A stretch of 64,000 bases of DNA, taken from an uncultured Nitrosomonas sp. (GTDB lineage Bacteria > Pseudomonadota > Gammaproteobacteria > Burkholderiales > Nitrosomonadaceae). The stretch spans positions 1-64,000 of the forward strand of contig CASDLT010000045.1 of NCBI GenBank assembly GCA_949281375.1, in the 5' to 3' direction. Made by a program: the position numbers and the translations under genes. This document shows positions 32,173 to 41,822 of this stretch, in pieces (the stretch's first letter is position 1; each line of letters opens with the position of its first letter). A model generated the notes under the pieces. It was not told the origin of the DNA, did no database searches, and saw only the letters and a list, made by a program, of their open reading frames with translations.

Positions 32173-34614
32173 TTACTTCTCGGAACGTGATGGTAACCGG
32201 CGGTGCTCCGTCTTGGGATGCTGCATCGTCTGGCAAGCACGCCGATAAACCAGCAAGGTGCGCTGAACGTTTCCGAGCAACGTGTCAGACGGATAACCCA
32301 TCATCCGGCCAGTATCCAGAATCCCAGCCGGCATATTGGTCAGCAATTCCAATCCTTGCAGAACGTGCTCCATGGTGTAAATCGCAAACAAGCCTTTCTC
32401 GACTGCTTCGATGATGGGATAACCCAGCATCAGATGGCGCCGGTTGGCATGAGGAATTAGAACACCCTGATCGCCGGTCAGGCCAATTTTTTCACATAGC
32501 TTGAAGTAGCCTTCAATCTTGTCATTGATACCGCCAATCGGAAGCACATCGCCAAATTGATTTAAAGCTCCCGTTACTGCGATATTTTGATGCAACGGCA
32601 ATTCCGCCAATGACGACATCAGCGCATAAAACTCGGCACAGGAAGCTGAATCGCCTTCGATTCCGCTATATTCCTGTTCGAAAACGATCGAGGCGCTGAA
32701 CGCCAGCGGCGTCAGATGAGCAAACAAGCCGGATAAATAATGCTGTAATATCAATACACCTTTATCATGCAATGGGCCTGTCATATCCACTTCACGCGCA
32801 ATATTCAGCAAACCGTCTTCTCCGGCAAAAGTTCGTGCAGTCACACGCACCGGTGTTCCAAAACAATGATCCCCGAGGTCGATCTGCGTCAGCGCATTGA
32901 TCTGCCCTATCCTTCCACCTTCTACAGCAATCGCGATTTCCTCCTCGACAATCGCTTCTTGCAGACTGACGTCGGGATAGTTATGACGCAACATTCGTGC
33001 TTGCAAGGCTGCTTCGATATCTTTTACCTCTACCACCCGGCCACGACGTGCAGCGCACACCGCAGCACTCTCCAGCACCAGCATTTCGGTTCGCCCGAAA
33101 ATTGCACTTTGGCGCTGCTGATCCTCGATTTCTCGATGCGAGTCTTCCAACAAGCGGGCGACGGCCTGAGAAGAAAAATGGGGAAGTTGAGAGGTATGGC
33201 ACAGGTGTGCGACAAACACCGCAGATGCATGATATGTGACCGCGCTGGCCATGAAGCTTTTGGCGAAATCAACCTTGACGCGGAACCGCCGCATGAATTC
33301 GGGATCAATTTCCTGGAGGTCGTAATAGGCTTCACGTGAGCCAATCAGAATTATTTTTACTGATACTTCAATGGCTTCTGGTTCAATCGCTATTGGAGCG
33401 GGTGAGGTCAATGTTGAACCAGATTCTTCGATCTGGATCCTTTTGCTGCGTAAAAATCGATGCAATTTTTCCCACAGTAATTGGTCGGTCAGCACGTCAT
33501 CCAGATGCAGCATCAAGAAACCACCATGTGCCTTGAGCAAACTACCGGCCCGTATGCGCATGAAATCAGTTTTGAGCTTTCCGTTTTCGTATTGATAATC
33601 GACGCTGCCGAACAGTGCGCTCATCGACGGATATTCTTCGATGATGACCGGCGCTCCCTGCAATTCAGCGTTATCGACCACCAGATTTACCTGGTAGCGC
33701 GCCAGAATGTGATCCAGTTCCAATCGATGCTTGCCATCCTCGTTGGCACTGACATCGAACACAGCTAGATTGTCGAGAAAATCGGCTTCAATATCATCAA
33801 AAAATTTGCTCAACCGCAAATTATTCCTGAATGACTTAGGCAACCCTTGCTGGATCTTCTTCAGTGCAGCATTCAGCTGGGGTTGCACGCTGCGGCGTTG
33901 CAGTGCTGTTTCGGCGCTATTCTTCTCCGTGTCGATCTGTTTCAGGCTTTCAAAATATTCGATAATTGCATCGTGCAAATGCTGTTCCGCGCGCTCTTCC
34001 TTAAGACGCCGGGTCTTGGGAAGTTTCAGCATATTTTCTTCGGTAACGATCTCACCCTTTTCATCAAGGAGCGTAAACACGATCTGCTCATTTTCACGGT
34101 GCAGCGCGAAATGCAGCGATTCTGCAATCTTTAACAATCTTGTGTAGGCTTTACCGGCTTCAATCTTGAATTTTTTCTCGATGCGATCGCGCTTGAGTTT
34201 AAAATCCTGACCATTCAAGCAGCACGCAATGTCATCCGGGAGGGATTTGACCAGTTGCGATAAGGATTGCCTCAACCACCGACCTTGTCCCGCCGGTACC
34301 TGCAACGCCCACGGATGCTCAGGCGCAGCAAAATTGTGCAAAAAACACACATCGGGGGGAACCGGCCGTTCAGTAGCCGCTGCCGTCATAGCGTGATGCA
34401 ACAATGACGAGCGGCCAGAACCCACTTCTCCTAATACGAACAAATGGTAATCCGGATGCATCATAGTCAGTCCAAAGCGTGCTGCCACTTCCGCGCGTTC
34501 TTGTCCGATCCAAGTTACTGGTTGCTGCAATAATTCTGAGGTATTCGAAAATCCGAGGGATTCGGGATCAATTGTGTGGCGTAATTGCGTAGGATGCAAA
34601 GATAAAGTCGACAT
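32173..34614 (-). CDS. Lon-related ATP-dependent protease (LonB/YcbZ type)
   Basis: The 813-aa protein has an N-terminal ATPase part whose P-loop reads GEVGSGRSSLL, in which Arg replaces the usual Lys, as I recall for this subgroup. A long coiled-coil insert follows (around residues 150-270), then an AAA lid and a C-terminal Lon protease domain. The catalytic Ser is in GDSASCAEFYA (about residue 655) and the Lys in GGINDKIEGYF (about 700). It lacks the Lon N-domain. It probably degrades selected proteins in the cytoplasm; its substrates are unknown. Confidence 0.9.
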   Translation of the reverse strand: MSTLSLHPTQLRHTIDPESLGFSNTSELLQQPVTWIGQERAEVAARFGLTMMHPDYHLFVLGEVGSGRSSLLHHAMTAAATERPVPPDVCFLHNFAAPEHPWALQVPAGQGRWLRQSLSQLVKSLPDDIACCLNGQDFKLKRDRIEKKFKIEAGKAYTRLLKIAESLHFALHRENEQIVFTLLDEKGEIVTEENMLKLPKTRRLKEERAEQHLHDAIIEYFESLKQIDTEKNSAETALQRRSVQPQLNAALKKIQQGLPKSFRNNLRLSKFFDDIEADFLDNLAVFDVSANEDGKHRLELDHILARYQVNLVVDNAELQGAPVIIEEYPSMSALFGSVDYQYENGKLKTDFMRIRAGSLLKAHGGFLMLHLDDVLTDQLLWEKLHRFLRSKRIQIEESGSTLTSPAPIAIEPEAIEVSVKIILIGSREAYYDLQEIDPEFMRRFRVKVDFAKSFMASAVTYHASAVFVAHLCHTSQLPHFSSQAVARLLEDSHREIEDQQRQSAIFGRTEMLVLESAAVCAARRGRVVEVKDIEAALQARMLRHNYPDVSLQEAIVEEEIAIAVEGGRIGQINALTQIDLGDHCFGTPVRVTARTFAGEDGLLNIAREVDMTGPLHDKGVLILQHYLSGLFAHLTPLAFSASIVFEQEYSGIEGDSASCAEFYALMSSLAELPLHQNIAVTGALNQFGDVLPIGGINDKIEGYFKLCEKIGLTGDQGVLIPHANRRHLMLGYPIIEAVEKGLFAIYTMEHVLQGLELLTNMPAGILDTGRMMGYPSDTLLGNVQRTLLVYRRACQTMQHPKTEHRRLPSRSEK

Positions 34615-34803
34615 GTTCGAAGCGGTAATGAATTGCCGATATTGTACCGATTTAGCTGTCGCAGGGTAATCAAAGTATCGTGCTTCCAGGTTTAATTAAA
34701 GCTTCATGCAAGTGTTATGCTATTGCACAGTTGACTCAACGATTTAATTAGCATAGTTATTTCCGATTCATCCAACGCTTGATCGTTGATTGAATGACGA
34801 TAA

Positions 34804-34851
34804 TGAGTAGTGTCGAGTACTATCGATGTTAGTACCCGAGGTCACTACTCA
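34804..34851 (+). repeat. Imperfect hairpin in leader of the LamG gene
   Basis: Inverted repeat TGAGTAGTG / CACTACTCA with an inner GTAC pairing, followed by AAAAGTTACTTTTTT. It resembles a terminator or attenuator on the plus strand, 92 bp before the LamG-protein start and far from any plus-strand gene upstream. The remainder of the 328-bp divergent gap shows nothing recognised. Confidence 0.4.
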
Positions 34852-34942
34852 AAAGTTACTTTTTTAATTTTAATCGCCCGCACTGCTCAGTAATCATTCC
34901 ATCTGCAGCCGATTCCGGGCGTTTTTCTCACAGGACACCATC

Positions 34943-35650
34943 ATGTTACGAAAACTTCTTGCATTTACTATTGTGTTCATGTCACTGACGGCGCATGCGG
35001 CCGAATCATTGATTCTCGAATATAAATTCACGACAGACAGCGGAAAAGTGGTTGTGGATTCCAGCGGAAACGAAATGGACGGTACCATCCTGGGCAGCGG
35101 TACGTATCACTTCGGCACTGGATTTTCTGGTAGAGGGCTTAAATTGAACGGTGTTGATAATCATGTGCTTGTGCCGGACAATCCAATTTTTGACTTGCAT
35201 CGTTATACGTTGATGGCCTGGGTCAAATTCAGACCCAATAAATGGGACCGGGAAGAAGTCATGGAAAAAGCCGGGGCATTCTGGATGAATATCCGCCAGA
35301 ACACGCGACGCGTAAGAGTTGGTGGGTTTTATGGCGGTTGCGCCAATGATATGTATTATTTCAAATTGGACAGCACCCAACCAGTGCCCATCGATACTTG
35401 GACTCATGTTGCCGCCAGTTATGATGGCACTACCCTGAGAATCTTCATCAATGGAATATTGTCCGGAAAATCAGCCGTTCCGGTTCCCGGCCCCGTTTGC
35501 GTCAACATCGAACCTTTGTCGATCGGATCCAAACACCGCATCATCTCTCCGCCTGAAGATGCAGCATTCTTCCTGGGCACTATGGATTCAATAAGAATTT
35601 TCGAAGGTGTATTACCTGCGTGGCGCATCAAGCAAGAAATGCAGAAATAA
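34943..35650 (+). CDS. Exported LamG/concanavalin-like domain protein
   Basis: A signal peptide (cleavage after AHA) precedes a single LamG-like jelly-roll of about 215 aa: LEYKFTTDSGKVVVDSSGNEMDGT, GLKLNGVDNHVLVPDN, YTLMAWVKF, WTHVAASYDGTTLRIFING and FLGTMDSIRIFEG. These domains bind carbohydrates or act as adhesins. An AGGA ribosome site is present. No membrane anchor or sorting signal is visible, so it is probably periplasmic or secreted. Confidence 0.85.
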   Translation: MLRKLLAFTIVFMSLTAHAAESLILEYKFTTDSGKVVVDSSGNEMDGTILGSGTYHFGTGFSGRGLKLNGVDNHVLVPDNPIFDLHRYTLMAWVKFRPNKWDREEVMEKAGAFWMNIRQNTRRVRVGGFYGGCANDMYYFKLDSTQPVPIDTWTHVAASYDGTTLRIFINGILSGKSAVPVPGPVCVNIEPLSIGSKHRIISPPEDAAFFLGTMDSIRIFEGVLPAWRIKQEMQK

Positions 35651-35714
35651 CGAAACGGGGTTACTCGGCGAACACCTATGTAATTCTTTGATCGTTTATA
35701 AATTGATAATAAAC

Positions 35715-35748
35715 AGCGATGGGTTCGGAAACCATTGAACCGATCGCT
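35715..35748 (+). terminator. Hairpin after LamG gene
   Basis: A 12-bp inverted repeat with one mismatch (AGCGATGGGTTC and GAACCGATCGCT) with a 10-base loop lies 64 bp past the LamG-protein stop. No U-tract follows. It may serve both convergent transcripts. Confidence 0.4.
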
Positions 35749-35838
35749 GCTCATACTGAACCTTATCGCTTGCTTTAAGAACGGATGCCAATTATCAGTT
35801 TCGGTATTTACGGTTGAAGCACCAATTTAAGGTGTTCA

Positions 35839-36162
35839 TTAGAAGGGCAATTTGAACCCAGCCGGCAATCCCAATCCACTGGTCAACTCCGCCATTTTCT
35901 CCTGAGTGGTGGTTTCAACACGTCGAACGGCATCATTAAAGGCTGCGGCGACCAGATCTTCAAGCATTTCCTTGTCGTCCGATACCAGACTTTGATCAAT
36001 GCTGACACGTTTGACATCGTGCCGGCATGTCATCACAACTTTTACCATGCCCGCACCAGCCTGGCCTTCAACTTCAATCGTGCTAAGCTTTTCTTGCATC
36101 TGCCGCATATTTTCCTGCACCATCTGCGCCTGTTTCATCATGTTACCTATATTTCCTCTCAC
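35839..36162 (-). CDS. ybaB: YbaB/EbfC family nucleoid-associated protein
   Basis: The 107-aa protein matches Yba[43 protein letters not shown] and the C-terminal [12 protein letters not shown]. It is a DNA-binding dimer. The start is a GTG at 36162 supported by GGAGGAAATGAA just before it. It follows dnaX by 14 bp. recR, which often comes next, is absent here. Confidence 0.93.
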   Translation of the reverse strand: MRGNIGNMMKQAQMVQENMRQMQEKLSTIEVEGQAGAGMVKVVMTCRHDVKRVSIDQSLVSDDKEMLEDLVAAAFNDAVRRVETTTQEKMAELTSGLGLPAGFKLPF

Positions 36163-36176
36163 TTCATTTCCTCCAT

Positions 36177-37772
36177 TTATTTTTGAATCGGTTTAATTGA
36201 AGAGACAATCAATTTCGCATCAAATTGTTCGATCAATTCCTGCACAATAGGATCTTTCTCAATCGTTGCAATGGCTTGAGCTTGTTTTTCCGTTTCTTCA
36301 CGTTGCTTCAATGCAGCCGGGGTCATGCCGGTAATGCTGCCAATCGAAAAAACCACTGCAATGGGTTTATCAAAATAAGCCTCCAATGCTGTCTGGATTT
36401 TATCCTGATATCTCTTTTCCAGCAGATGCTTGTGCACATCCGGTATGCATAATTCGATCTGGTTAGCTGAAATCGACTTGGCTTCACTGTATTGCGCCAG
36501 CATTTTGGCCATCCCAGTCAATTTTAGCTGCTGAACCAGTTGCGGCCAGTCTGAATTGGATTTCTGGCTGACTGAATCTGACGGCAGTTGATCGATGATT
36601 GAGTGAGAATGGCGCTCTGCGGGCAGATTGGGCGGCCGGGCCTTGGATGTCACGCCTGACGCAACCTGCGGACGCTCCTCAAGATCATCGGGCATGAAAG
36701 CCAGCATACGCAGCAAAGTCATCGTGAAGCCTGCGTATTCATCCGGCGCCAACGAAAGATCGCTGCGTCCATGCAATGCAATCTGATAAAACAACTGCAC
36801 ATCCTCAGCCGGGAAACTCTGCGCCAATGCGAACAGTCGCGCAGAATCAGGAATATCTTCGCTGATTGCCTGAGGCACAGTCTGCGCCAGCGCAATTTGA
36901 TGTAGCACAGCAGCCAACTCCTGCAGAACGGGATCGAAGGACAAACATTGCGCCTCCATTTCCTGCGCCAATGACAGCAGTGTCAATCCATCTCTTTTTG
37001 TCAGCGCCTCGAGCACATCGAACAAATAGCCTTGATCGATAATGCCCATCATATCTCTCACGCCAGCTTCCTCAACCTTCCCTTCACCGAAAGCAATCGC
37101 CTGATCCAGCAGGCTCAATGCATCTCTCATGCTGCCCTGCGCAGCACGCGCGATGAGCTGGATCGAGGCAGTGTCATTGGGAATGTTTTCCTTCAACATT
37201 ACCTGTTGAAGATGATGCGCAATTTGTGCCGGCGGAATCTGCTTTAAATTGAATTGCAGGCATCGCGACAGAACAGTAACAGGAATCTTTTGCGGATCTG
37301 TGGTGGCCAATATGAATTTGACATGTTCCGGCGGCTCTTCCAGAGTTTTCAGCATGGCATTGAAAGCAGATTTGGAGAGCATATGCACTTCATCTATGAT
37401 GTAAATCTTGAAGCGTGCACAAGTCGGGGCATACAAGGCATTCTCAAGCAGCTCGCGCATGTTGTCCACCTGAGTGTTCGATGCCGCATCCAGTTCGATC
37501 AAATCAATGAAATTGCCGGAATCAATCTGCCTACAGGCTTGACATGCACCGCATGGCGTTGAGGTAATCCCGCTTTCACAATTCAGCGATTTGGCTAGAA
37601 TTCTCGCAATGGTTGTCTTGCCTACGCCGCGCGTGCCGGTAAACAAATAAGCATGATGCAATCTGTTTTGTTCGAGCGCGTTACCCAGCGCTCTGACCAC
37701 ATGTTCCTGCCCAGTCAATTCTGAGAAATTTTTGGGACGCCACTTACGTGCAAGAACTTGTGTTTGCGACAC
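36177..37772 (-). CDS. dnaX: DNA polymerase III subunits gamma/tau
   Basis: It is the clamp-loader ATPase. The Walker A motif is [16 protein letters not shown], four cysteines in [16 protein letters not shown] form the zinc site, the Walker B-like DEVH is in [11 protein letters not shown], and the SRC motif is in [10 protein letters not shown]. The C-terminal tau region (about residue 370 on) binds the polymerase. The start is a GTG at 37772 ([13 protein letters not shown]). The frame is 531 aa; whether a programmed frameshift makes gamma was not evident. The SRP RNA gene lies just upstream. Confidence 0.95.
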   Translation of the reverse strand: MSQTQVLARKWRPKNFSELTGQEHVVRALGNALEQNRLHHAYLFTGTRGVGKTTIARILAKSLNCESGITSTPCGACQACRQIDSGNFIDLIELDAASNTQVDNMRELLENALYAPTCARFKIYIIDEVHMLSKSAFNAMLKTLEEPPEHVKFILATTDPQKIPVTVLSRCLQFNLKQIPPAQIAHHLQQVMLKENIPNDTASIQLIARAAQGSMRDALSLLDQAIAFGEGKVEEAGVRDMMGIIDQGYLFDVLEALTKRDGLTLLSLAQEMEAQCLSFDPVLQELAAVLHQIALAQTVPQAISEDIPDSARLFALAQSFPAEDVQLFYQIALHGRSDLSLAPDEYAGFTMTLLRMLAFMPDDLEERPQVASGVTSKARPPNLPAERHSHSIIDQLPSDSVSQKSNSDWPQLVQQLKLTGMAKMLAQYSEAKSISANQIELCIPDVHKHLLEKRYQDKIQTALEAYFDKPIAVVFSIGSITGMTPAALKQREETEKQAQAIATIEKDPIVQELIEQFDAKLIVSSIKPIQK

Positions 37773-37849
37773 GGTTTTGAAATGAGTTAGAAAAGATAAT
37801 TCAGGAAAGATTTATCAAATCAATTTTTATTAATGATGCTATCAGGTGG

Positions 37850-37949
37850 GTGGCGAGCCAAACCCCCGGCACTCGCAATAAACGGCTGTGGCTGCTTCCT
37901 TCCGGACCTGACCAGATTCACCATCTTGCAATGCGGGGAGGCCCGCCAT
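37850..37949 (-). ncRNA. ffs: Signal recognition particle 4.5S RNA
   Basis: The minus strand carries the conserved SRP RNA domain IV hairpin core CAGGTCCGGAAGGAAGCAGC (plus-strand complement at 37890-37910). The ends pair: GGCGGGCC at the 5' side and GGCTCGCC at the 3' side form the basal stem. The size, about 100 nt, fits the small bacterial SRP RNA, which guides nascent membrane proteins with Ffh. It sits upstream of dnaX, a common bacterial neighbour. Exact ends are estimated from the stem. Confidence 0.92.
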
Positions 37950-38192
37950 GGAACTTAATAAAAGTGTCGGCAGTATACCAGCAGACGATCAATTACTCCA
38001 ATGCGTAGGGTGAAAAATAGAGTGATTCAAGAGAATCATCAAACCGATCAGCGAATTTGCTGGCGGCGTTAATTCGATAAACAGACAATTAGATGCAATC
38101 AGAATGAGGGAACAGCGTTGCTGTCATTTAATGTGGCGTCAGTTAACACTATTGGAAACTATTGGTGGCACATACCTGGGTATTCCAAAAAA

Positions 38193-38214
38193 TACGGCCC
38201 TAAAGAGGGCCGTA
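38193..38214 (-). terminator. Rho-independent terminator
   Basis: A perfect 9-bp stem, TACGGCCCT / AGGGCCGTA, with loop AAAG. On the minus strand it is followed directly by TTTTTT. It probably ends the transcript of the small lipoprotein gene at 38340-38516. Confidence 0.8.
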
Positions 38215-38339
38215 GAGTAATAAGCTTTTATCATATGTCTGACTCATGTTAATAATCAATCATACTGCTGAGCAGAGATATGCAATCTTGCATGATGATT
38301 TTTTCCCTTAAAAACGAGAATTTATTATGGAAGATGGAA

Positions 38340-38516
38340 TTATTGATTTGTTTGACCTGCTGCTTCTTGTTTATTTTTTTCAAGCTCGCTATCAGACAAT
38401 TGCCCCTCTCTTTCTTTGTAGAGGCTTGGCGGATATTGGCCAGGCTTTCCTTCACCTTTATTACATGCGGTCAGCATAATGGCCAGTATTGCAGCAGCTA
38501 AAATTGAATATTTCAT
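38340..38516 (-). CDS. Small 58-aa lipoprotein
   Basis: A short gene on the minus strand begins MKYSILAAAILAIMLTAC, a type II signal peptide with lipobox LTAC, and the mature part is hydrophilic and rich in Glu, Gln and Lys (GKPGQYPPSLYKEREGQ). An AAGGAG ribosome site lies seven bases before the ATG, and a strong intrinsic terminator follows at 38193-38214. It resembles the very short Pro-containing lipoproteins of unknown role seen in many proteobacteria. Confidence 0.7.
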   Translation of the reverse strand: MKYSILAAAILAIMLTACNKGEGKPGQYPPSLYKEREGQLSDSELEKNKQEAAGQTNQ

Positions 38517-39008
38517 TAATAAAACTCCTTATTAACAATATCTAATGTTTATTGACATCCGAAAATGTCACCTGAACACCCCGTTAGCTTAACTCGTAAA
38601 AATCGTCAGCATTTTTATCTCAAATAAAGCTTAATTTTTGAAAAAATACTTTCAGCAAGATAACCTTTATTCTTCATTAACTTGCCTGAATGACGGCATA
38701 CAAGTTTTATTATAGTTATGAATAAGCAAAGAACGCTTATCCTTTTTAAGGATAGCACTAAAAAAAAGAGTTTGGAATTTAAAAATGTAACCAAAAATTA
38801 AAAAAGCAAGTGTTTTTTGTCGCTAACAACCTATTTTTTATAAAAATGAATACCCTACGTAGAGCATGGAATATATTTCCAGTCTGTCTTGATCGTCAAA
38901 TTGCGTGATCATTGAAGAAATACCTCTCTCTGCCGATACATGTTGTCAATCGATCGATTACAAGCTGGGATGTAGAATTTTTGTGATAACCCTCTAAAAA
39001 AAGCGCTT
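38517..39008. other. 492-bp intergenic region
   Basis: This AT-rich gap separates the small lipoprotein and the HDOD-GAF gene, which are divergent, so it must hold both promoters. I see no repeat, operator or small ORF that I would defend. Confidence 0.4.
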
Positions 39009-40553
39009 ATGAATACTCAAGTTAATTTACGAGATGACATGACTTCATCTGCCGATATAGACAGTCCATCCGCCAAGGATAGACTCATTGCGATGATTGG
39101 CACCAATCCGGATCTGCCCACCTTGGGTGCATCGATATCAAATATCGTGCAGCTTTCTTCCGCCGATGAGGATTCCGCCGAGCAACTGACTAGCTTGATA
39201 TTGGCCGATGTGGCCTTGACCCAGAAAATTTTACGGCTAGCAAATTCGGTCACATTCCGGGGCGCGTCGAATCAAATCGTGACTACAATTTCCAGAGCCA
39301 TTCAATTGCTGGGACTTGATACCATTAAATCGTGCGCATTGGCCATGATCGTGGTCGATGGCATGCCCGGAAAACAGACTCTCTATGTCAAAAAAGAGTT
39401 GAAATTCGCTTTGACAGCCAGTCTTGCAGCTCGGCAAATGGCCAAGCGCAGTGCTTTTCCGAATGCCGAAGAAGTAGCCATCGCAGCCCTATTCAAGAAT
39501 ATGGGCCGGTTGTTGGTAGCTGCATTTGAACCGAGCCTTTATAAGGAAGTAATGGATCTCGTCAAACAGCATACGCACACTCAAACTCAAGCCACGTTAA
39601 AAGTCATTGGCTGCAGCTTCGATGATCTGACCGAAATGGCACTGCAAGCTTGGCATATTCCGGAATTCATCATCAGTGCGATGAAATTGATAACTGCCAA
39701 ACGATTGGCACCTCCGAAAAACCGGCAAGAATGGATGCGGCAAGTCACCGAATTCAGTGAGATCTCCGCACAATTGATTTGTCATCCTGAGGAATCGGAA
39801 GAATTCGCGCTGGAAGAGTTCATTCTTCAGCGCTTTGGCACTGCCTTGAACATTGATGAAACAAAATATACAGAATTGATCGCAAAAATCACTGAAGAAG
39901 CCAACGCTTTCAACAATCAGATCAATTTACAAGTACCTGCAGCGCCTTCATCCGCCAAAGGGCCAAAATCATCCAGTTTCGATGATTCGGCGGACGAGTC
40001 ATTATTCGGAGTGCAACGCCATGCCAGCGGAAAACCACACAATGCACTCGATCAACTGACTTCCGGCGTGAATACTGTCGCGACCATGACTGCCGGCAAA
40101 CAATACAAGATCAATGAATTGATCGTGTTGGTGCTTAAAACCCTGCACAGCAGCCTGGGATTCAGTTTCGGAACCTTCTGCCTGAAAGATGCTGCGAACA
40201 GCCAATACCGCGCACGCTTTTCATTGGGTAATTACAGTGAAGAACATCAACGGCAATTCATTTTTTCCGAATCTTCACCCGACATTTTCAGTTTATCCAT
40301 CAAAAAAAATGTCGACCTGTCGATTGCTGATTCGCGTGATGACAAAGTACAACATATGCTGCCGGAATGGCATCGCACCCTTTTTACGCACACCCGCAGC
40401 TTCATCATTCTCCCGCTAGTCGTGAATGACAAGCCCATCGGAATTTATTATCTCGATCGGGCCCAGCCAGCGCCGGAAGGAATTTCTTCTGAAGAAATGA
40501 AAATTATCAAGACGCTTAAAAATAAAATTCTTACAGCCCTGCTAGCCCATTAA
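39009..40553 (+). CDS. HDOD and GAF domain signalling protein
   Basis: The 514-aa protein has an N-terminal HDOD domain (around residues 30-230: NPDLPTLGASISNIVQLSS, LADVALTQKILRLANS, TISRAIQLLGLDTIK, AALFKNMGRLLVA) and a C-terminal GAF domain (about 360-510: KTLHSSLGFSFGTFCLKDAANSQYRARF, IILPLVVNDKPIGIYYLDRA). HDOD domains act in regulation, often of motility or cyclic-di-GMP responses, without hydrolase activity. The partner is unknown. It is convergent with apbE 33 bp away. Confidence 0.9.
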   Translation: MNTQVNLRDDMTSSADIDSPSAKDRLIAMIGTNPDLPTLGASISNIVQLSSADEDSAEQLTSLILADVALTQKILRLANSVTFRGASNQIVTTISRAIQLLGLDTIKSCALAMIVVDGMPGKQTLYVKKELKFALTASLAARQMAKRSAFPNAEEVAIAALFKNMGRLLVAAFEPSLYKEVMDLVKQHTHTQTQATLKVIGCSFDDLTEMALQAWHIPEFIISAMKLITAKRLAPPKNRQEWMRQVTEFSEISAQLICHPEESEEFALEEFILQRFGTALNIDETKYTELIAKITEEANAFNNQINLQVPAAPSSAKGPKSSSFDDSADESLFGVQRHASGKPHNALDQLTSGVNTVATMTAGKQYKINELIVLVLKTLHSSLGFSFGTFCLKDAANSQYRARFSLGNYSEEHQRQFIFSESSPDIFSLSIKKNVDLSIADSRDDKVQHMLPEWHRTLFTHTRSFIILPLVVNDKPIGIYYLDRAQPAPEGISSEEMKIIKTLKNKILTALLAH

Positions 40554-40586
40554 GCACCGATCCAATTTCCTTGGCTGGTGCATCAC

Positions 40587-41504
40587 TCAAATATTTTGAT
40601 CACGACTCAGTGATCCCCCGATTTCCCCATCCACATTGACCCACAGATGCGGTAAACCCAGCGAATCGAGCCACGCTGCACCCTGTTTTTCCTTGAGCAT
40701 TCCAATCGTGGAGGCGCTACCAGCAACGACACAGAATTCACCGATCACGCTCACCGCTGCCATGTAATTGACTGGCCAGCCCGTTCTAGGGTTGAGCACA
40801 TGGCCGTATCGCACACCATTGAGCGTAATGCAACGCTCGTAGTCGCCACTGCTGGCCAATGCACCTGAGTGAAGCAATACCATTTTCACGACCCCGTCGG
40901 GTTGGCGCGGGTGTCGCACCGCTACCCGCCAAGGGCTGCCATCCTCATGCGGACCAATAACCTTGATATCCCCGCCCAGATTGACAATACCATGATGAAT
41001 GCCTGCCTCCCAGCACAGCGACGCGGCCCGGTCGACGGCATATTCCTTGACCACGCCGCCAAAATCAATCTCCATACCCGCAACCGGAAATGACAATTTC
41101 GGCCGCCGCCAATGCAGTCTGTGCCAGCCAATTTTTTCCAGCAGTACCTGAATCGTCGCCTGATCTGGAATCACACCCGACTTGAAATTCCATGCCCGGC
41201 GCAGGATTCCTGAAGTGATATCGAACAATCCATCGCTCTGCTCATGACACGTCGCCGCGTAGTCAAGCAATCCGGAAGTTTCGTCATCCACGGCGATGGC
41301 TCCGCCGCGATCAGCCACACGATTGATTTTCGACAGAAAGCTATCCTGCCGGTAACGGGAATAGCGCGCCTCCAGGCGATGTACATCATCCATTACCACC
41401 TGAGCTACACGCCGTCCGATTCTGGAATTTATGGCATAAAGTTGGATGGAACACGGCGATCCCATCGCGTTGAAGTCAAAGTGGTAGTAATTTAAGTGAG
41501 CCAT
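40587..41504 (-). CDS. apbE: FAD:protein FMN transferase
   Basis: ApbE attaches FMN covalently to Ser/Thr of the motif DxxSGA(S/T) in exported proteins, using FAD and Mg2+. The fold signatures are FDFNAMGSPCSIQLY, RLEARYSRYRQDSFLSKIN, DGLFDITSG and VNLGGDIKVIG. No signal peptide or lipobox is visible, unlike many periplasmic ApbE proteins, so the true start or location is uncertain. The nearest candidate substrate is the DUF3570 protein at 42818-45535, which has DTWSGAT. Confidence 0.9.
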   Translation of the reverse strand: MAHLNYYHFDFNAMGSPCSIQLYAINSRIGRRVAQVVMDDVHRLEARYSRYRQDSFLSKINRVADRGGAIAVDDETSGLLDYAATCHEQSDGLFDITSGILRRAWNFKSGVIPDQATIQVLLEKIGWHRLHWRRPKLSFPVAGMEIDFGGVVKEYAVDRAASLCWEAGIHHGIVNLGGDIKVIGPHEDGSPWRVAVRHPRQPDGVVKMVLLHSGALASSGDYERCITLNGVRYGHVLNPRTGWPVNYMAAVSVIGEFCVVAGSASTIGMLKEKQGAAWLDSLGLPHLWVNVDGEIGGSLSRDQNI

Positions 41505-41716
41505 GTCAGCTCGTTACGTTGATGCCGCTGAGGATTATCGAAAGATACCGGTGTGTAGGATGCGCTTGCCATTATGCCATTAAATCAATCACTGGCAGGA
41601 TTTAATCAAAGTATCTGGCAGAAAGCTAAAAACTAAAAATCTTAATTATGGTAAGCAAACTGATCGCGATTCGAAAATTCCTGATCAGGGTAATAAAAAA
41701 TTGAGAAGAACGATCC

Positions 41717-41779
41717 GAGCATCTCCGAATTTCTTGCGCTATGTTTATAAAACAAGAATAAGACTATTGAGAGATGCTC
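41717..41779. repeat. Nested inverted repeat downstream of RTX gene
   Basis: Outer arms GAGCATCTC (41717-41725) and GAGATGCTC (41771-41779) enclose an inner pair TTCTTG / CAAGAA. The element is 44 bp past the stop of the RTX gene. It could be a structured 3' end, an RNA element or a mobile-element trace. The rest of the 318-bp gap before apbE shows nothing else. Confidence 0.45.
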
Positions 41780-41822
41780 TTTGATAAAGAGGATTTGATA
41801 AAATATTTGTTATAGAGCTTTA

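Noticed and set aside
37850-37949. tRNA gene
   Set aside because: The conserved loop and pairing identify SRP RNA; no cloverleaf is present.
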